Source of the DNA: Streptomyces californicus
GTDB lineage: Bacteria; Actinomycetota; Actinomycetes; Streptomycetales; Streptomycetaceae
NCBI RefSeq assembly: GCF_000717645.1
Contig: NZ_JNZZ01000021.1
Location: 48,244 to 112,243, forward strand
Direction of reading: 5' to 3'
DNA length: 64,000 nucleotides
Shown here: piece after piece, positions 1 through 8,175 of the stretch
How positions within the stretch are numbered: position 1 is the first letter of the stretch
Layout of the letters: the number at the start of each line of letters is the position of its first letter
Made by a program: the position numbers and the translations under genes
The notes under the pieces: generated by a model
The model's input: the letters and a program-made list of their open reading frames with translations, nothing else
Databases searched by the model: none
Told to the model about the DNA's origin: nothing

Positions 1-103
1 TGGGAGTGTGGTTCCACGAGGACCTGTGATCCATCTCTCAAGTCCTTCCATATCCGGCCGTGTCGTGTCGTATGGTGTCCCGACGCCTGTTGCACTACTC
101 AAG

Positions 104-140
104 GACCTTTGGGCAGCCATGAGCGCCAAAGGTCTCTTTT
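104..140 (+). terminator. Intrinsic terminator of a gene left of the window
   Basis: A perfect 9-bp inverted repeat (GACCTTTGG at 104-112, CCAAAGGTC at 126-134) is followed by TCTTTT on the plus strand. This is the classical Rho-independent layout and would end a plus-strand transcript entering from the left. The rest of 1-400 shows no convincing gene; it holds this hairpin and the leader of the transporter that starts at 401. Confidence 0.6.
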
Positions 141-400
141 GTGTGCGGGGCCGGTTCCCGCCGGCCTTTCCGAGTGAATGACCTGTGAGCCGGGCCCGGA
201 GCGCGAGGACGCGTACCGGGCGTGGATCCCGACGCGGTTCTTCCCCGCTCCGCCGCCGCCCCTCCGTCCAGGAGCCCGGCCGCGCGGAGCACGTCCCCCT
301 CAGGCGTGAGGGACGGGGTTCGGCCGCGCCGGTGCCGGCTGCCCCCCACCGGGCGCGTACCGCTCACGAGGCGGCGCGTCCCGACCAGCAAGGATCGATC

Positions 401-1900
401 ATGGCGTCCAGCCTGACGAAGGATTCGCCCGGCCCCGGCGAGAAGACCTTCTTCGGCCACCCGCGCGGTATGGCCACCCTGTTCATGACGGAGATGTGGG
501 AACGCTTCTCCTGGTACGGGATGCGCGCCATCCTCACCCTGTACCTGGTGGCCGCCGTGCTCGACGGCCCCCTGGAGGGCCGTGAGGCGCTCGCCGCCTC
601 CATCTACGGTGTCTACAACGCCGTCGTCTACATGGCCGCGATGCCCGGCGGCTGGGTCGCCGACCGCCTCTGGGGCGCCCGCAAGGCCGTTCTCGTCGGC
701 GGGATCGTCATCGCGCTGGGCCACTTCACCCTGGCCCTGCCGAGCGACATCGCCTTCTTCGTCGGTCTCGCCCTGATCGCGACCGGTACGGGTCTGCTGA
801 AGCCGAACATCTCGGCCATGGTGGGCGCCCTCTACGAGGGCCAGCCCAGCGCCCGCCGCGACGCCGGCTTCACGCTCTTCTACATGGCGATCAACATCGG
901 TGGCTTCGCCGCCCCGCTGCTGGTCGGCTACCTCGGCGAGCACGTCAACTGGCACCTCGGCTTCGGTGTCGCCGGTGTCGGCATGACCTTCGCGGTGATC
1001 CAGTACGCGCTGGGCTCCAAGCACCTCGGCGAGGTCGGCAAGCTGCCCGCCAAGCCCATCTCCCCCGAGGAGCGCCGCAGCACGCTGCGCAAGGTGGCGC
1101 TGTGGGCCGGCATCGCCGTCGCCGCGCTCCTGATCGACCTGGCGCTGGGCACGTACGACATCGAGCACATCGTCAACGTCCTGGCCGTGCTGGGCGTCGT
1201 GGTGCCGGCCGTCTACTTCTTCACGATCTTCCGGGACCCGGCGCTGACCGCGGAGGACCGGCCGAAGATCAAGGCGTACGTGTGGTTCTTCATCACCGCC
1301 GTCCTCTTCTGGATGATCTACGACCAGTCCGGTTCGCTGCTGACGATCTTCGCGGACGGCAAGACGGACCGCTTCATCGGCGGCTGGGAGTTCCCGGCCT
1401 CGTGGTTCCAGTCGGTCAACCCGGCCCTGGTCATCATCCTGGCGCCGATCTTCGCCACGCTCTGGGTCAAGCTGGCCACCCGCAACCGTGAGCCCAGCAC
1501 CCCGATGAAGTTCGCCCTGGCGATGCTCCTCATCGGCGGCTCCTTCGGCATCATGGGCCTGGCGGGCGCCGCCGCGGCCAGCAGCGACACCGGCAAGGTC
1601 ACCGTCTTCTGGCTGCTCGCGGTCTACCTGGCGCAGACCATGGGCGAGATGTGCCTCTCCCCGGTCGGCCTGTCGCTCTCCACGAAGCTGGCGCCGAAGA
1701 TGTTCGTGGGCCAGATCATGGGTCTGTGGTTTCTGGCCACCTCGACGGGCAACGCCCTGAACGGCTGGACCACCAAGCTGAACGCCCCGCTGGGCGACGC
1801 CGCGTACTACACGCTCCAGGCGGTCGTGGCCGTCGCCGCGGGCATCGCCTTCATGGTGGCGGGCCGCAAGATCCGCGCCCTCATGGGCGACGTGAAGTAG
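401..1900 (+). CDS. POT/PTR2 family proton-coupled peptide transporter
   Basis: The 499-residue integral membrane protein imports di- and tripeptides with protons. The start of TM1 carries the family signature: TEMWERFSWYGMRAILTLYL (residues about 27-46) contains the ExxERFxxYG proton-coupling motif. Hydrophobic segments throughout give the expected 12-14 helices, and the DQSGSL and GEMCLSPVGLS stretches in the C-terminal half are also typical. The frame stays open back to 185, but the ATG at 401 is chosen because AAGGA lies 7 bases upstream and family homology begins there. It is transcribed alone, followed by a strong hairpin at 1936-1978, and converges on the surface-protein cluster. Family assignment is secure; the peptide specificity is unknown. 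Confidence 0.92.
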   Translation: MASSLTKDSPGPGEKTFFGHPRGMATLFMTEMWERFSWYGMRAILTLYLVAAVLDGPLEGREALAASIYGVYNAVVYMAAMPGGWVADRLWGARKAVLVGGIVIALGHFTLALPSDIAFFVGLALIATGTGLLKPNISAMVGALYEGQPSARRDAGFTLFYMAINIGGFAAPLLVGYLGEHVNWHLGFGVAGVGMTFAVIQYALGSKHLGEVGKLPAKPISPEERRSTLRKVALWAGIAVAALLIDLALGTYDIEHIVNVLAVLGVVVPAVYFFTIFRDPALTAEDRPKIKAYVWFFITAVLFWMIYDQSGSLLTIFADGKTDRFIGGWEFPASWFQSVNPALVIILAPIFATLWVKLATRNREPSTPMKFALAMLLIGGSFGIMGLAGAAAASSDTGKVTVFWLLAVYLAQTMGEMCLSPVGLSLSTKLAPKMFVGQIMGLWFLATSTGNALNGWTTKLNAPLGDAAYYTLQAVVAVAAGIAFMVAGRKIRALMGDVK

Positions 1901-1935
1901 CGCAGGACATCACCGCCCCGCACCGTACGGGGCGG

Positions 1936-1978
1936 ACGACGGCGGGTCCGCACGAGGTCGGTGCGGACCCGCCGTCGT
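1936..1978. terminator. Bidirectional terminator hairpin
   Basis: A perfect 18-bp inverted repeat (1936-1953 and 1961-1978) with a 7-base loop lies between the convergent transporter and surface-protein genes. No long T tract follows, as is usual in Streptomyces. Confidence 0.75.
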
Positions 1979-2035
1979 TCTCGTTCCTCCCCCGGTGCCC
2001 GTCGGCCGCCGCACGCCCGCCGCCGGCCGCCCGCC

Positions 2036-2108
2036 GCCGTGTCCCGCTCGGCGGGGTCCGCTCGGCGGGGTGCGGGTCAGCGGGGTCCGGGTCAGCGGGT
2101 CTCGCGCA
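2036..2108 (-). repeat. 14-15 bp tandem repeat spanning a stop codon
   Basis: Read on the minus strand, the last codons and stop (GACCCGCTGACCCG) are followed by GACCCCGCTGACCCG, then two diverged copies containing CCCCGCCGAGCGG. About four units, spacing 14-15 bp. The first unit holds the real TGA of the upstream gene; a second TGA occurs in the copy. Confidence 0.6.
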
Positions 2109-3534
2109 GCTTCCGCCACGGGGTGAAGGTGAAGACCGCGCCGCCCAGCAGGATCGCCGTGCCGGCGACCAGCCCGAGCGCCCGCAGCGCGCCGTCGTCC
2201 TCGGCCCCGGTGGCCGCCAGATCGCCGCCGGAGTCCGTGCCGCCGCCGCTCGCCGCCGCTCCCCCGGAGCCCGCCGCGCCGCCGCTCCCGCCGCCGGACG
2301 CGCCGCCCGGCTGGGCGGAGGTGTCGAGCTCCAGGGAGACGGCCACACCGGCGGGCGGGGTGCAGGTGGTCGTCGTCCCGGCGGCCATCACCGTCAGGAC
2401 GCCGGGGCTGAGGGTGGACTTCCCGCTCGCGCCGGGCTTGTACGTACCGGTGAGGTCGGGGATCTCGATCGGGGCGCCGGTCTTGATGACGTCCTTGTTC
2501 ACCGGCCCCTCCACCTTCACCGTGCCCTTGTCCGCCCCGCCGAGCTTGACGTCCATGGACGGCTTGACCTGGCCGGCCGGGATGTCGATCGGGCTGTCCA
2601 TCACGGACTTGCTGAACTCCACCGTCAGGCCGTAAGCGCCACCGCTCTTCTTCGCGCTGATCCGGACGGGCGAGGTGGCGTTCTTGTCGCCGATCGGGGT
2701 CTTGCACGCGTAGGCGACGGAGACCTCCTTGCCGGGGAAGTCGGTCGGGCCGCCGTTGCCGCCGGAGTCACCGCCGGAGCCTCCGGAGTCACCCCCGCCG
2801 GTGGTGGTTCCGCCCGCGTCCGTCCCGCCGGTGGTCGTGCCTCCGTCGGTCGTCGTACCGCCGGTGTCCGTGCCACCGTTCGTCGTGCCTCCGTTGGTCG
2901 TGGTGCCTCCGTTGGTCGTCGTCCCTCCGTTGGTCGTCGTGCCGCCCGTGTCCGTGCCTCCGGCGGTCGTGCCGCCCGTGGTTCCGCCGGCCTCCGTGAC
3001 CTTGATCGTGGCGCCCGGCTGTACCTGCGCCGTGGGCTTGCACTTGGTGTCCGTGGAGATCGGCTTGGACACGTTGATGGTGTACGCGCCCGGCGTCAGC
3101 GTGACCTCCCCGGCGGTCTCCAGCTTCAGCTTGGCCTTCATGTCGGACAGCACCATGGGGCTGTTCTTGGGGATCGGCGGGTTCTGGCGGGGTCCCTCCA
3201 GCTTCAGTTCGCCGCTCGCCGCGCCGCCCAGGGTGAGGGTCCCGGTCGGCTTGACCGTGTCCGCGCCCAGATTCAGCACGTCCGGGTTCTTGGACGCGGC
3301 CTCGACCGTCTTCCAGACGATCTCGACCTCGTCGCCCACCTTCGCCTCGGCCGGCGCGGTCAGCCGCACCTTCGTGGTGCCCTGCACCGCGGGCAGCCCC
3401 GAGATCGGCGGCGGGACGCACTCCGTCGCATAACTGACCTCGGCGGCCTGTGCGGGGCTCGCGGCCATCAGGATGCCCGCGCCGCCGAGCATCAGCGCGA
3501 CTCCGGCCGCGCTCATCCTCCGTTGCGTTCTCAC
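2092..3534 (-). CDS. Secreted cell-wall protein with two beta-domains and LAATG sorting signal
   Basis: 480 residues, GTG start. A twin-basic, hydrophobic signal peptide (about 1-30) ends at an AQA-type site. Two related domains of about 140 residues follow (about 32-175 and 258-400), each opening with a Cys-containing YxC strand and ending in a TTTC- or TKC-type strand; a GGTT/GGTD-rich linker separates them. The tail has LAATG at about 439, a hydrophobic segment and a basic end (WRKLRETR), the layout of a sortase substrate; LAxTG is the motif type used by Streptomyces class E sortases. Its second domain resembles the protein at 5876-6595. The start overlaps the preceding stop as GTGA, so it is translationally coupled. 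No sortase is encoded nearby. Function beyond surface display is unknown. Confidence 0.8.
   Translation of the reverse strand: MRTQRRMSAAGVALMLGGAGILMAASPAQAAEVSYATECVPPPISGLPAVQGTTKVRLTAPAEAKVGDEVEIVWKTVEAASKNPDVLNLGADTVKPTGTLTLGGAASGELKLEGPRQNPPIPKNSPMVLSDMKAKLKLETAGEVTLTPGAYTINVSKPISTDTKCKPTAQVQPGATIKVTEAGGTTGGTTAGGTDTGGTTTNGGTTTNGGTTTNGGTTNGGTDTGGTTTDGGTTTGGTDAGGTTTGGGDSGGSGGDSGGNGGPTDFPGKEVSVAYACKTPIGDKNATSPVRISAKKSGGAYGLTVEFSKSVMDSPIDIPAGQVKPSMDVKLGGADKGTVKVEGPVNKDVIKTGAPIEIPDLTGTYKPGASGKSTLSPGVLTVMAAGTTTTCTPPAGVAVSLELDTSAQPGGASGGGSGGAAGSGGAAASGGGTDSGGDLAATGAEDDGALRALGLVAGTAILLGGAVFTFTPWRKLRETR
2811..2985 (-). repeat. Gly-Gly-Thr linker repeats inside the surface protein
   Basis: Iterated codons encode GGTTTNGGTTTN-type units (6 residues, 18 bp) forming the linker between the two beta-domains. 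The near-identical DNA copies are prone to length change while staying in frame. Confidence 0.7.
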
Positions 3535-4655
3535 GCTTGTCCCTTCGTCGTGGGTCGGGGTCGGTTCTCGGACGGTGCGGAGTCCGGGGTGAACCACGGC
3601 AGCACGGCCGTGGTGGCGTCGGCGTCGCCGGCCGCGGCGGATCTCGCGGTCCTCGCGACGGGGATGGTGCGCCGGGGCAGGCCCTTGCTCACGGCCGAAC
3701 CGGGACGCGCGTTGGCGGTACGGTGCGCGCCGCCGGTGCGGGGCCGGATTCTGTCCACGACCGCCATGCCGATACGGAAGACGGCGGCGGGCACGACCAG
3801 GCAGAGCAGGACCCAGAAGAGCGTGACGCCCCACGGGCGGCCGACCCCCCAGGGCTGTTCGGCCAGCACCTTCTTCCCGTACCGCAGGGAGATCTGGTAG
3901 TCGCCGTGCGCGCCCGCCGACAGTTCGACCGGCAGCGCGATCCGGGCGCGCGCGCCGGGCGCGACCGTGCCGCGCCACTGGCGTTCCTCCCACTGCGGCG
4001 CGTAGACGCCGTGCGCGGTGCCGATCTCGAACACGGGGTCCTCGACGGGGGCGGGCCCGAGGTTGCCGACGGTGAAGACGAGGCGGCGGGCGGGCGGGGC
4101 CCCGAACCACGTGAGGAGCGAGCTGTCGCCCTCCAGCCGGGTGGCGGCCAGCACCGCGAGCTTCCCGCCGCCGGTCCGGCGCGGCAGCTCCGCCGTGGGG
4201 TGGCCGGCCACCGTGAACGCCGCGTCGGCCGACGCCTGTTCGCCGGTGACCGTGGCCACGTGCACCACGCAGGGGCACGGTTCCGGCGGTTCGGCGACCG
4301 GCAGTTTCTTGCTGAACGCGCCCTTCTCGTCGGTCGTGACGGCGCGGCCGGCTCCGTTGGCGCAGGAGTTGGTGCCGCCGATCACGCCCCGTTCCGGGGT
4401 GGCCTGCCCGCAGATCAGCAGCATCAGCAGCGCCTCGCCCCGCCAGCCCTTCCCGCTCACGGTGATCTCGCCGCCCTTGCCCGCCTCCTTCTTGGAGAGG
4501 CTCACCGTGGGGGCGCTCTTTGCCGCCCGTGCGCCGGGCACGGCCAGGACGGACAGGAAGAGGGCCGCCAGGAGCGCCGGCAGGACGGCCAGGGTCAGGA
4601 GGCGGGCGGGCGACGCGGCGCGCCGGAGGGTCTCGGGTCCGGTCCGTCGCGTCAC
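3531..4655 (-). CDS. Membrane-anchored Ig-like surface protein
   Basis: 374 residues from a GTG that overlaps the upstream stop (GTGA). A signal peptide (about 15-42, ending in GARA) precedes an Ig-like domain of about 105 residues with four Cys. Its opening (TVSLSKKEAGKGGEITVSG) looks like the VSP..GGTVTVSG edge of neocarzinostatin-type Ig folds; this is a resemblance by eye only. A second beta-rich region follows (AVLAATRLEG.. to ..ISLRYGKK), then a single membrane helix at about 276-300 and a basic, disordered cytoplasmic tail of about 74 residues. It sits between the DUF916-like gene and the LAATG protein, both overlapping it by 4 bases. Probably a scaffold or receptor of the same surface complex; function unproven. 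Confidence 0.72.
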   Translation of the reverse strand: MTRRTGPETLRRAASPARLLTLAVLPALLAALFLSVLAVPGARAAKSAPTVSLSKKEAGKGGEITVSGKGWRGEALLMLLICGQATPERGVIGGTNSCANGAGRAVTTDEKGAFSKKLPVAEPPEPCPCVVHVATVTGEQASADAAFTVAGHPTAELPRRTGGGKLAVLAATRLEGDSSLLTWFGAPPARRLVFTVGNLGPAPVEDPVFEIGTAHGVYAPQWEERQWRGTVAPGARARIALPVELSAGAHGDYQISLRYGKKVLAEQPWGVGRPWGVTLFWVLLCLVVPAAVFRIGMAVVDRIRPRTGGAHRTANARPGSAVSKGLPRRTIPVARTARSAAAGDADATTAVLPWFTPDSAPSENRPRPTTKGQA

Positions 4656-5752
4656 GGTCGTGCTCCCGCCTGTGCGAGGGGTCGGTGGTCGGGGTCCGGG
4701 CCCCGGTGCGAAGCCCCGGTCCCGGGCGGCGCCCCGGCCTCCGGGGGTTCCGGCGGCTCGGGCGGCCGCGGCGCGCCGCGTCCCGTGCGCCGCTTCCGGT
4801 ACGCGCGCGAGGCGAGCGCGGCCAGGCCGCCGAGCAGCAGCCCGCCACCGGCCGCCGGGGCCACCGGGACGTACGTCTCCGACGCCTCGGCCTCGTCCCG
4901 GGCGCCGCCCTCCGCCGCGACCCGCAGCCGTACGGTGACGGCGTCCAGGGCCGGGGCGTCGGGCCAGGGCTCGGTGCGCTCCACCCGCCGGCCCGGGGCC
5001 AGCTCCAGCGGCAGGGGGCGTTCCGGGCGGTCCAGCAGTGTGCCGAACACGCCCTCCACGCGGACCGCCAGACGGGGCCTCAGCAGCGCGTTGCCCCGGT
5101 TGACCAGGGCGTACCGGATGGCGCCGCCGGCGACCTCGACGTCCTCGACGGTCAGCGCCGCCAGCGTCGGACCGCCGATCCGGACCCGTACCGGTACGCG
5201 GACCTCCGCGCCCCGGCCCGTCGCCACCAGTTCCCCGGAGGCGTCGCCGGGCATCGCGGCGGGCGGCACCGTGAGGGCGAGCGGCACCTCGGCGCGGGTA
5301 CGGGGCGGGACGGTGACCGTGTCCTCGGCGAACCGCGCCCACGCCCCGGCCCGGCCGTCGCCCCGCAGCCGCACGGTCAGCGGGGCCCGCCCGGAGTTGG
5401 TCACGGTCAGCCGGTCCTGGAGGGCCGTGCCGGGGGTGCCCTCCAGATAGACGTACGGCCGGGCGTCCCGGTCGCCGGCGCCTCCACCGGGGCGGGCCGC
5501 CCAGTCGGCCGGAGCGCCGCCCGGGGCGGCACCGGCACCGGCGTCGGCAGCAGCCGGGAACGGTGTGAGGGCGTGCAGCAGCGCGGCGAACACCGCCGTG
5601 AGCACGGCCGCGAGGACGGACGGCGTCAGGCGCGGGCGCGGAACGGGAGGCGTCCTGCCGGGAGGCGTCCTGCCGGGTGGTGCGGTGGGCGGCGTACGGC
5701 GCGGGCGCGGGTCGTCCGGCGTCCTGCTCGGGCGTGGGGCGGGTGGCGACAT
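4652..5752 (-). CDS. DUF916/WxLIP-like peptidoglycan-associated membrane protein
   Basis: 366 residues. A long Pro/Arg-rich N-terminus (1-42) precedes a signal segment ending in AAADAG. The mature part opens PYVYLEGTPGTALQDRLTVT and continues with repeated beta-strands of the type APLTVRLRG...VPPRTRAEVPLALTVP. This pattern is typical of DUF916/NPCBM-associated domains, which in Firmicutes are the membrane partners of WxL surface proteins. A hydrophobic segment near 315-332 followed by RAYRKRRTGR anchors the C-terminus. It is the first gene of the three-gene overlapping unit and lies 123 bases downstream of the LPRTG protein. Assignment rests on pattern, not on a search; it could be another COG1470-like adhesive scaffold. 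Confidence 0.65.
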   Translation of the reverse strand: MSPPAPRPSRTPDDPRPRRTPPTAPPGRTPPGRTPPVPRPRLTPSVLAAVLTAVFAALLHALTPFPAAADAGAGAAPGGAPADWAARPGGGAGDRDARPYVYLEGTPGTALQDRLTVTNSGRAPLTVRLRGDGRAGAWARFAEDTVTVPPRTRAEVPLALTVPPAAMPGDASGELVATGRGAEVRVPVRVRIGGPTLAALTVEDVEVAGGAIRYALVNRGNALLRPRLAVRVEGVFGTLLDRPERPLPLELAPGRRVERTEPWPDAPALDAVTVRLRVAAEGGARDEAEASETYVPVAPAAGGGLLLGGLAALASRAYRKRRTGRGAPRPPEPPEPPEAGAPPGTGASHRGPDPDHRPLAQAGARP

Positions 5753-5875
5753 GGGCGGCTCCTCTGCGTCCGGCGGCGACGGTGCCGCCGTGTGCGGGCC
5801 CGGCGGACCGTTCCGGCCCTCGCGGGTCTCCCGGCCGTTCGGTCCGTCGGATCCGTGCCGACGTGCGGACCGTGG

Positions 5876-6595
5876 TCAGCCGGCGGGGCGCTGTCCCCGC
5901 CGGGTCAGCCAGAGGACCCCGGCCGCTCCGGTCAGCAGGACGGTGCCGCCGAGCGTGCCGAGCGCCGCCGCCGAGTCCAGTGGACCGGTGCGGGGCAGCT
6001 CGCCACCGGCCGAGGAGCCGCCCGAGGTGCCGCCGGTGGAGCCGCCGCCCTTGGAACCGTCGCCGGTGGAGCCGTCCGACGGCCCGCCCGGCCCCACGAC
6101 ATCGAGTTCGAGGGACGGGCCCGGGTTGTTCCTGGGCGTGCAGGTGGTCGTCGTACCGAGGGCCTTGATGGTCAGGACCCCGGCGGTGAAGGTGACCTTG
6201 CCGCTCTTCTTCGGGGTGTAGGTCCCCGAGAGGTCGCTGATCCTGATGGGCGTGTTGGCCGGTATCGCCTCGGTGTTCGCCGGGCCGGAGACCTGGACCT
6301 TCCCCTTGTCCGCGCCGCCCACCTCGATCACGGCGCTCGGGTTCATCGCCCCCTTGCCCAGCTCGACCGGGCTGGAGGAGACGCCCTTCTGGAAGGACAT
6401 GGTGAGCTTGTGGCCGCCGCCGCTCCTCACGCTCTTGATGTCGATGGGCGAGACCGCCCCCTTGGGCCCGATCGGCGTCACGCACTGGTAGTTGACGTCC
6501 ACGACCTCCGCGTGCGCCGCGGGCGCGCCCACCACCACGACCGGGCCCGCCAGGGCGGCCGCCAGCGCGAGAGTTGTCCGTTTACGGTTCGGCAC
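5876..6595 (-). CDS. Secreted LPRTG-tailed surface protein (single beta-domain)
   Basis: 239 residues, ATG start. The signal peptide covers residues 1-28 (AHA site). One beta-domain (about 30-160) matches the second domain of the 2092-3534 protein in order of motifs: YxCxTPIG, SPxxIxSxxSGG, VxxGGADKGxVxVxGPxN, GTYxPxxSGKxTxxxGVL and TTTTCTP. A Gly/Ser linker leads to LPRTG at about 200, a hydrophobic stretch and WLTRRGQRPAG. It is therefore a second sortase-type substrate with an LPxTG rather than LAxTG signal. It is first in transcription order of the four surface genes and likely co-expressed with them. Confidence 0.8.
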   Translation of the reverse strand: MPNRKRTTLALAAALAGPVVVVGAPAAHAEVVDVNYQCVTPIGPKGAVSPIDIKSVRSGGGHKLTMSFQKGVSSSPVELGKGAMNPSAVIEVGGADKGKVQVSGPANTEAIPANTPIRISDLSGTYTPKKSGKVTFTAGVLTIKALGTTTTCTPRNNPGPSLELDVVGPGGPSDGSTGDGSKGGGSTGGTSGGSSAGGELPRTGPLDSAAALGTLGGTVLLTGAAGVLWLTRRGQRPAG

Positions 6596-6707
6596 CTCGT
6601 GCTCCCCTCATCCCGGACGCCGCGCGCCACGCCCCGTACGGGCGAGAAGGACTGACGGCGCATCAGATTGGCGCTCAAGGTACGCCGGGGGCCTGACGGA
6701 GGGAAGA

Positions 6708-6738
6708 CGAAGAGCGCGCCGGATCGGCGCGCTCTTCG
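6708..6738 (-). terminator. Terminator hairpin after the anti-sigma gene
   Basis: A perfect 13-bp inverted repeat (6708-6720, 6726-6738) with a 5-base loop lies about 70 bases past the stop at 6808 on the minus strand. Confidence 0.65.
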
Positions 6739-6807
6739 GAGTGCGTGTCGCGCACGCGCATACGGCGGCGTACGGAACGGAAAGGGGCGGCGAGGCCGCC
6801 GCACGCT

Positions 6808-7299
6808 CTAGGCGGGAGCGGCGAGCTCCGCCCAGACGGTCTTGCCCGGGGCGTCCTCGGAGCGCAGGACGCCCCAGTCGGTACAGAGCCGCTGCACGAT
6901 GAACATGCCGTGCCCTCCGGGCCGTCCGGCGCGGTGCGGCGTACGAGGCGCGGGCTGCCCGGCCCCCCGGTCGACGACCTCCACGCGCAGCGCCTTCGGG
7001 GTGTGGCCGATCCGCAGCTCCTCCGGCCCCTCGGCGTGCAGGCAGGCGTTGGTCACCAGCTCGGAGACGACCAGCAGGACGTCCTCTGCGGCGGCCCGGC
7101 GGTCGGCGCTGGACGCCGGGAGCCAGCCCCAGTCGTGCAGAGCCTGCCGGGCGAAGTCACGGGCCATCGGGACGATGCCGCTCGCCTGCGCCAGCGAGAG
7201 CGTGCGCCACTGCCGATCGACCGGATCGGGCGCCGTCGAGGCCGCCTCGTCCGGCTCACGACCGAGGTCGCCCGGCGGATGCTGCCGGGTGGTGCTCAT
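6808..7299 (-). CDS. prsI: Anti-sigma factor of the RsbW/SpoIIAB-type kinase family (PrsI-like)
   Basis: 163 residues with a HATPase_c fold: N box ELVTNACLHAEGP, G1 box VEVVDRGAGQP and G2 box GGHGMFIVQRL. Such proteins bind a sigma-B/F-type sigma factor and are released when they bind an unphosphorylated STAS antagonist; many also phosphorylate that antagonist. The ATG at 7299 is preceded by GAGGTGA. The neighbours are exactly the expected partners: a STAS protein upstream on the same strand and a divergent sigma factor. In S. coelicolor, PrsI/ArsI/SigI are described beside hutI; I use the symbol on that remembered synteny. A 223-base gap with a 21-bp tandem repeat separates it from the STAS gene, so it may have its own promoter. 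Confidence 0.85.
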   Translation of the reverse strand: MSTTRQHPPGDLGREPDEAASTAPDPVDRQWRTLSLAQASGIVPMARDFARQALHDWGWLPASSADRRAAAEDVLLVVSELVTNACLHAEGPEELRIGHTPKALRVEVVDRGAGQPAPRTPHRAGRPGGHGMFIVQRLCTDWGVLRSEDAPGKTVWAELAAPA

Positions 7300-7447
7300 C
7301 AGCGCTTCACCTCACCGATTCGCCATGTCGCCATGTCGCCTTTGAACGGATAATGATCAGTTACCGCATGTGCCGGGGCCCCTGCGAGGCGCCGACGGGG
7401 TGTCTCCTGCCCTGCCATGTCGCAACAACACCCACTCGAAGCACACG

Positions 7448-7489
7448 ATCGCGTACCACCGCCGGTATATCGCGTACCACGCCCGGTAT
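7448..7489. repeat. Two contiguous 21-bp direct repeats, possible operator
   Basis: The 21-mers at 7448-7468 and 7469-7489 both run ATCGCGTACCAC..CCGGTAT and differ by a two-base swap only. The 21-bp period equals two helical turns, so bound proteins would sit on one DNA face. They lie in the 223-base gap upstream of the anti-sigma gene. Confidence 0.6.
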
Positions 7490-7522
7490 CGGGGACGTCC
7501 GCGACCGTGTGCCCGCGCCGGG

Positions 7523-7891
7523 TCAGGTGGCCAGGGCGTCGTCGAGCGTGGCGTGGACGGTGAAGACCGCCTCCGCCCCGGTGATCTCGAACACCCTCGC
7601 CACGACGGGCTGCATTCCGGCCAGGTGCACCTCGCCGCCGGCCGCCTCCGCCTTGAGGCGGGCGCCGAGCAGCACGTTCAGCCCGGTGGAGTCGCAGAAA
7701 TCCAGCCGCGAGCAGTCGACCACCAGGCGCGCACGCCCCTGCTCGACCGCACTCTCCAGGGGCTCCCGCAACAGATCCGCGGTGTGGTGGTCCAGCTCAC
7801 CCACCGGCGTCACAACCTCGTTGCGCCCTTCAGTCCGGGCCTCGACCTGAAGTCGACCCCGGTTCGCACTGCCGACCGTCCCGCGGTCCAT
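7523..7891 (-). CDS. arsI: STAS-domain anti-anti-sigma factor (ArsI-like)
   Basis: 122 residues forming one STAS domain. VTPVGELDHHTADLLREPLE gives the first strand-helix unit. DFCDSTGLNVLLGARLKA carries the phosphorylatable serine (DSTG) targeted by kinase-type anti-sigma factors. In its unphosphorylated form it should bind the anti-sigma factor and free the sigma factor. It lies 223 bases upstream of the anti-sigma gene on the same strand and is divergent from the sigma gene at 8176. The symbol follows remembered S. coelicolor nomenclature for the neighbour of sigI. Confidence 0.85.
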   Translation of the reverse strand: MDRGTVGSANRGRLQVEARTEGRNEVVTPVGELDHHTADLLREPLESAVEQGRARLVVDCSRLDFCDSTGLNVLLGARLKAEAAGGEVHLAGMQPVVARVFEITGAEAVFTVHATLDDALAT

Positions 7892-8064
7892 GCCAGTCCC
7901 TCTTCGCCTTCGTCACTGTGCACGTCACTGCCTGTGCGGCTGAATGCGTCGTTGCCGCCGACGTTCGGGAAACAGTACGCGTTCCGTTCGTCCCGCGGTA
8001 GTCGGAGACCTCCACAAACCGGACATATGGCGGTAATTGGCGCTTGTCACTACTGGCCGGAACC

Positions 8065-8070
8065 GGGTAT
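8065..8070 (+). promoter_or_regulatory. Possible sigma-B/F-type -10 (GGGTAT) before the sigma gene
   Basis: GGGTAT lies 105 bases upstream of the sigma gene. GTCA sits 15 bases further up, only a partial match to the GNNT -35 of Streptomyces sigma-B-family promoters. It would imply autoregulation, but the match is weak. Confidence 0.3.
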
Positions 8071-8175
8071 GGGTAGAGGGACACCCACAACACGGCCGGC
8101 TTCGGAGGCGCCGCTTCACCGCAGGAACACGTATGGGCATCGGCAGCCATATGCCGAGAACGATGGAGGAGAACC

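Noticed and set aside
95..1168. Long open frames antisense to the transporter gene and to most other genes
   Set aside because: High third-position GC in the true gene keeps the opposite frames open. The products are Arg/Gly/Pro/His-rich with no motifs, while the sense frame has full family signatures.
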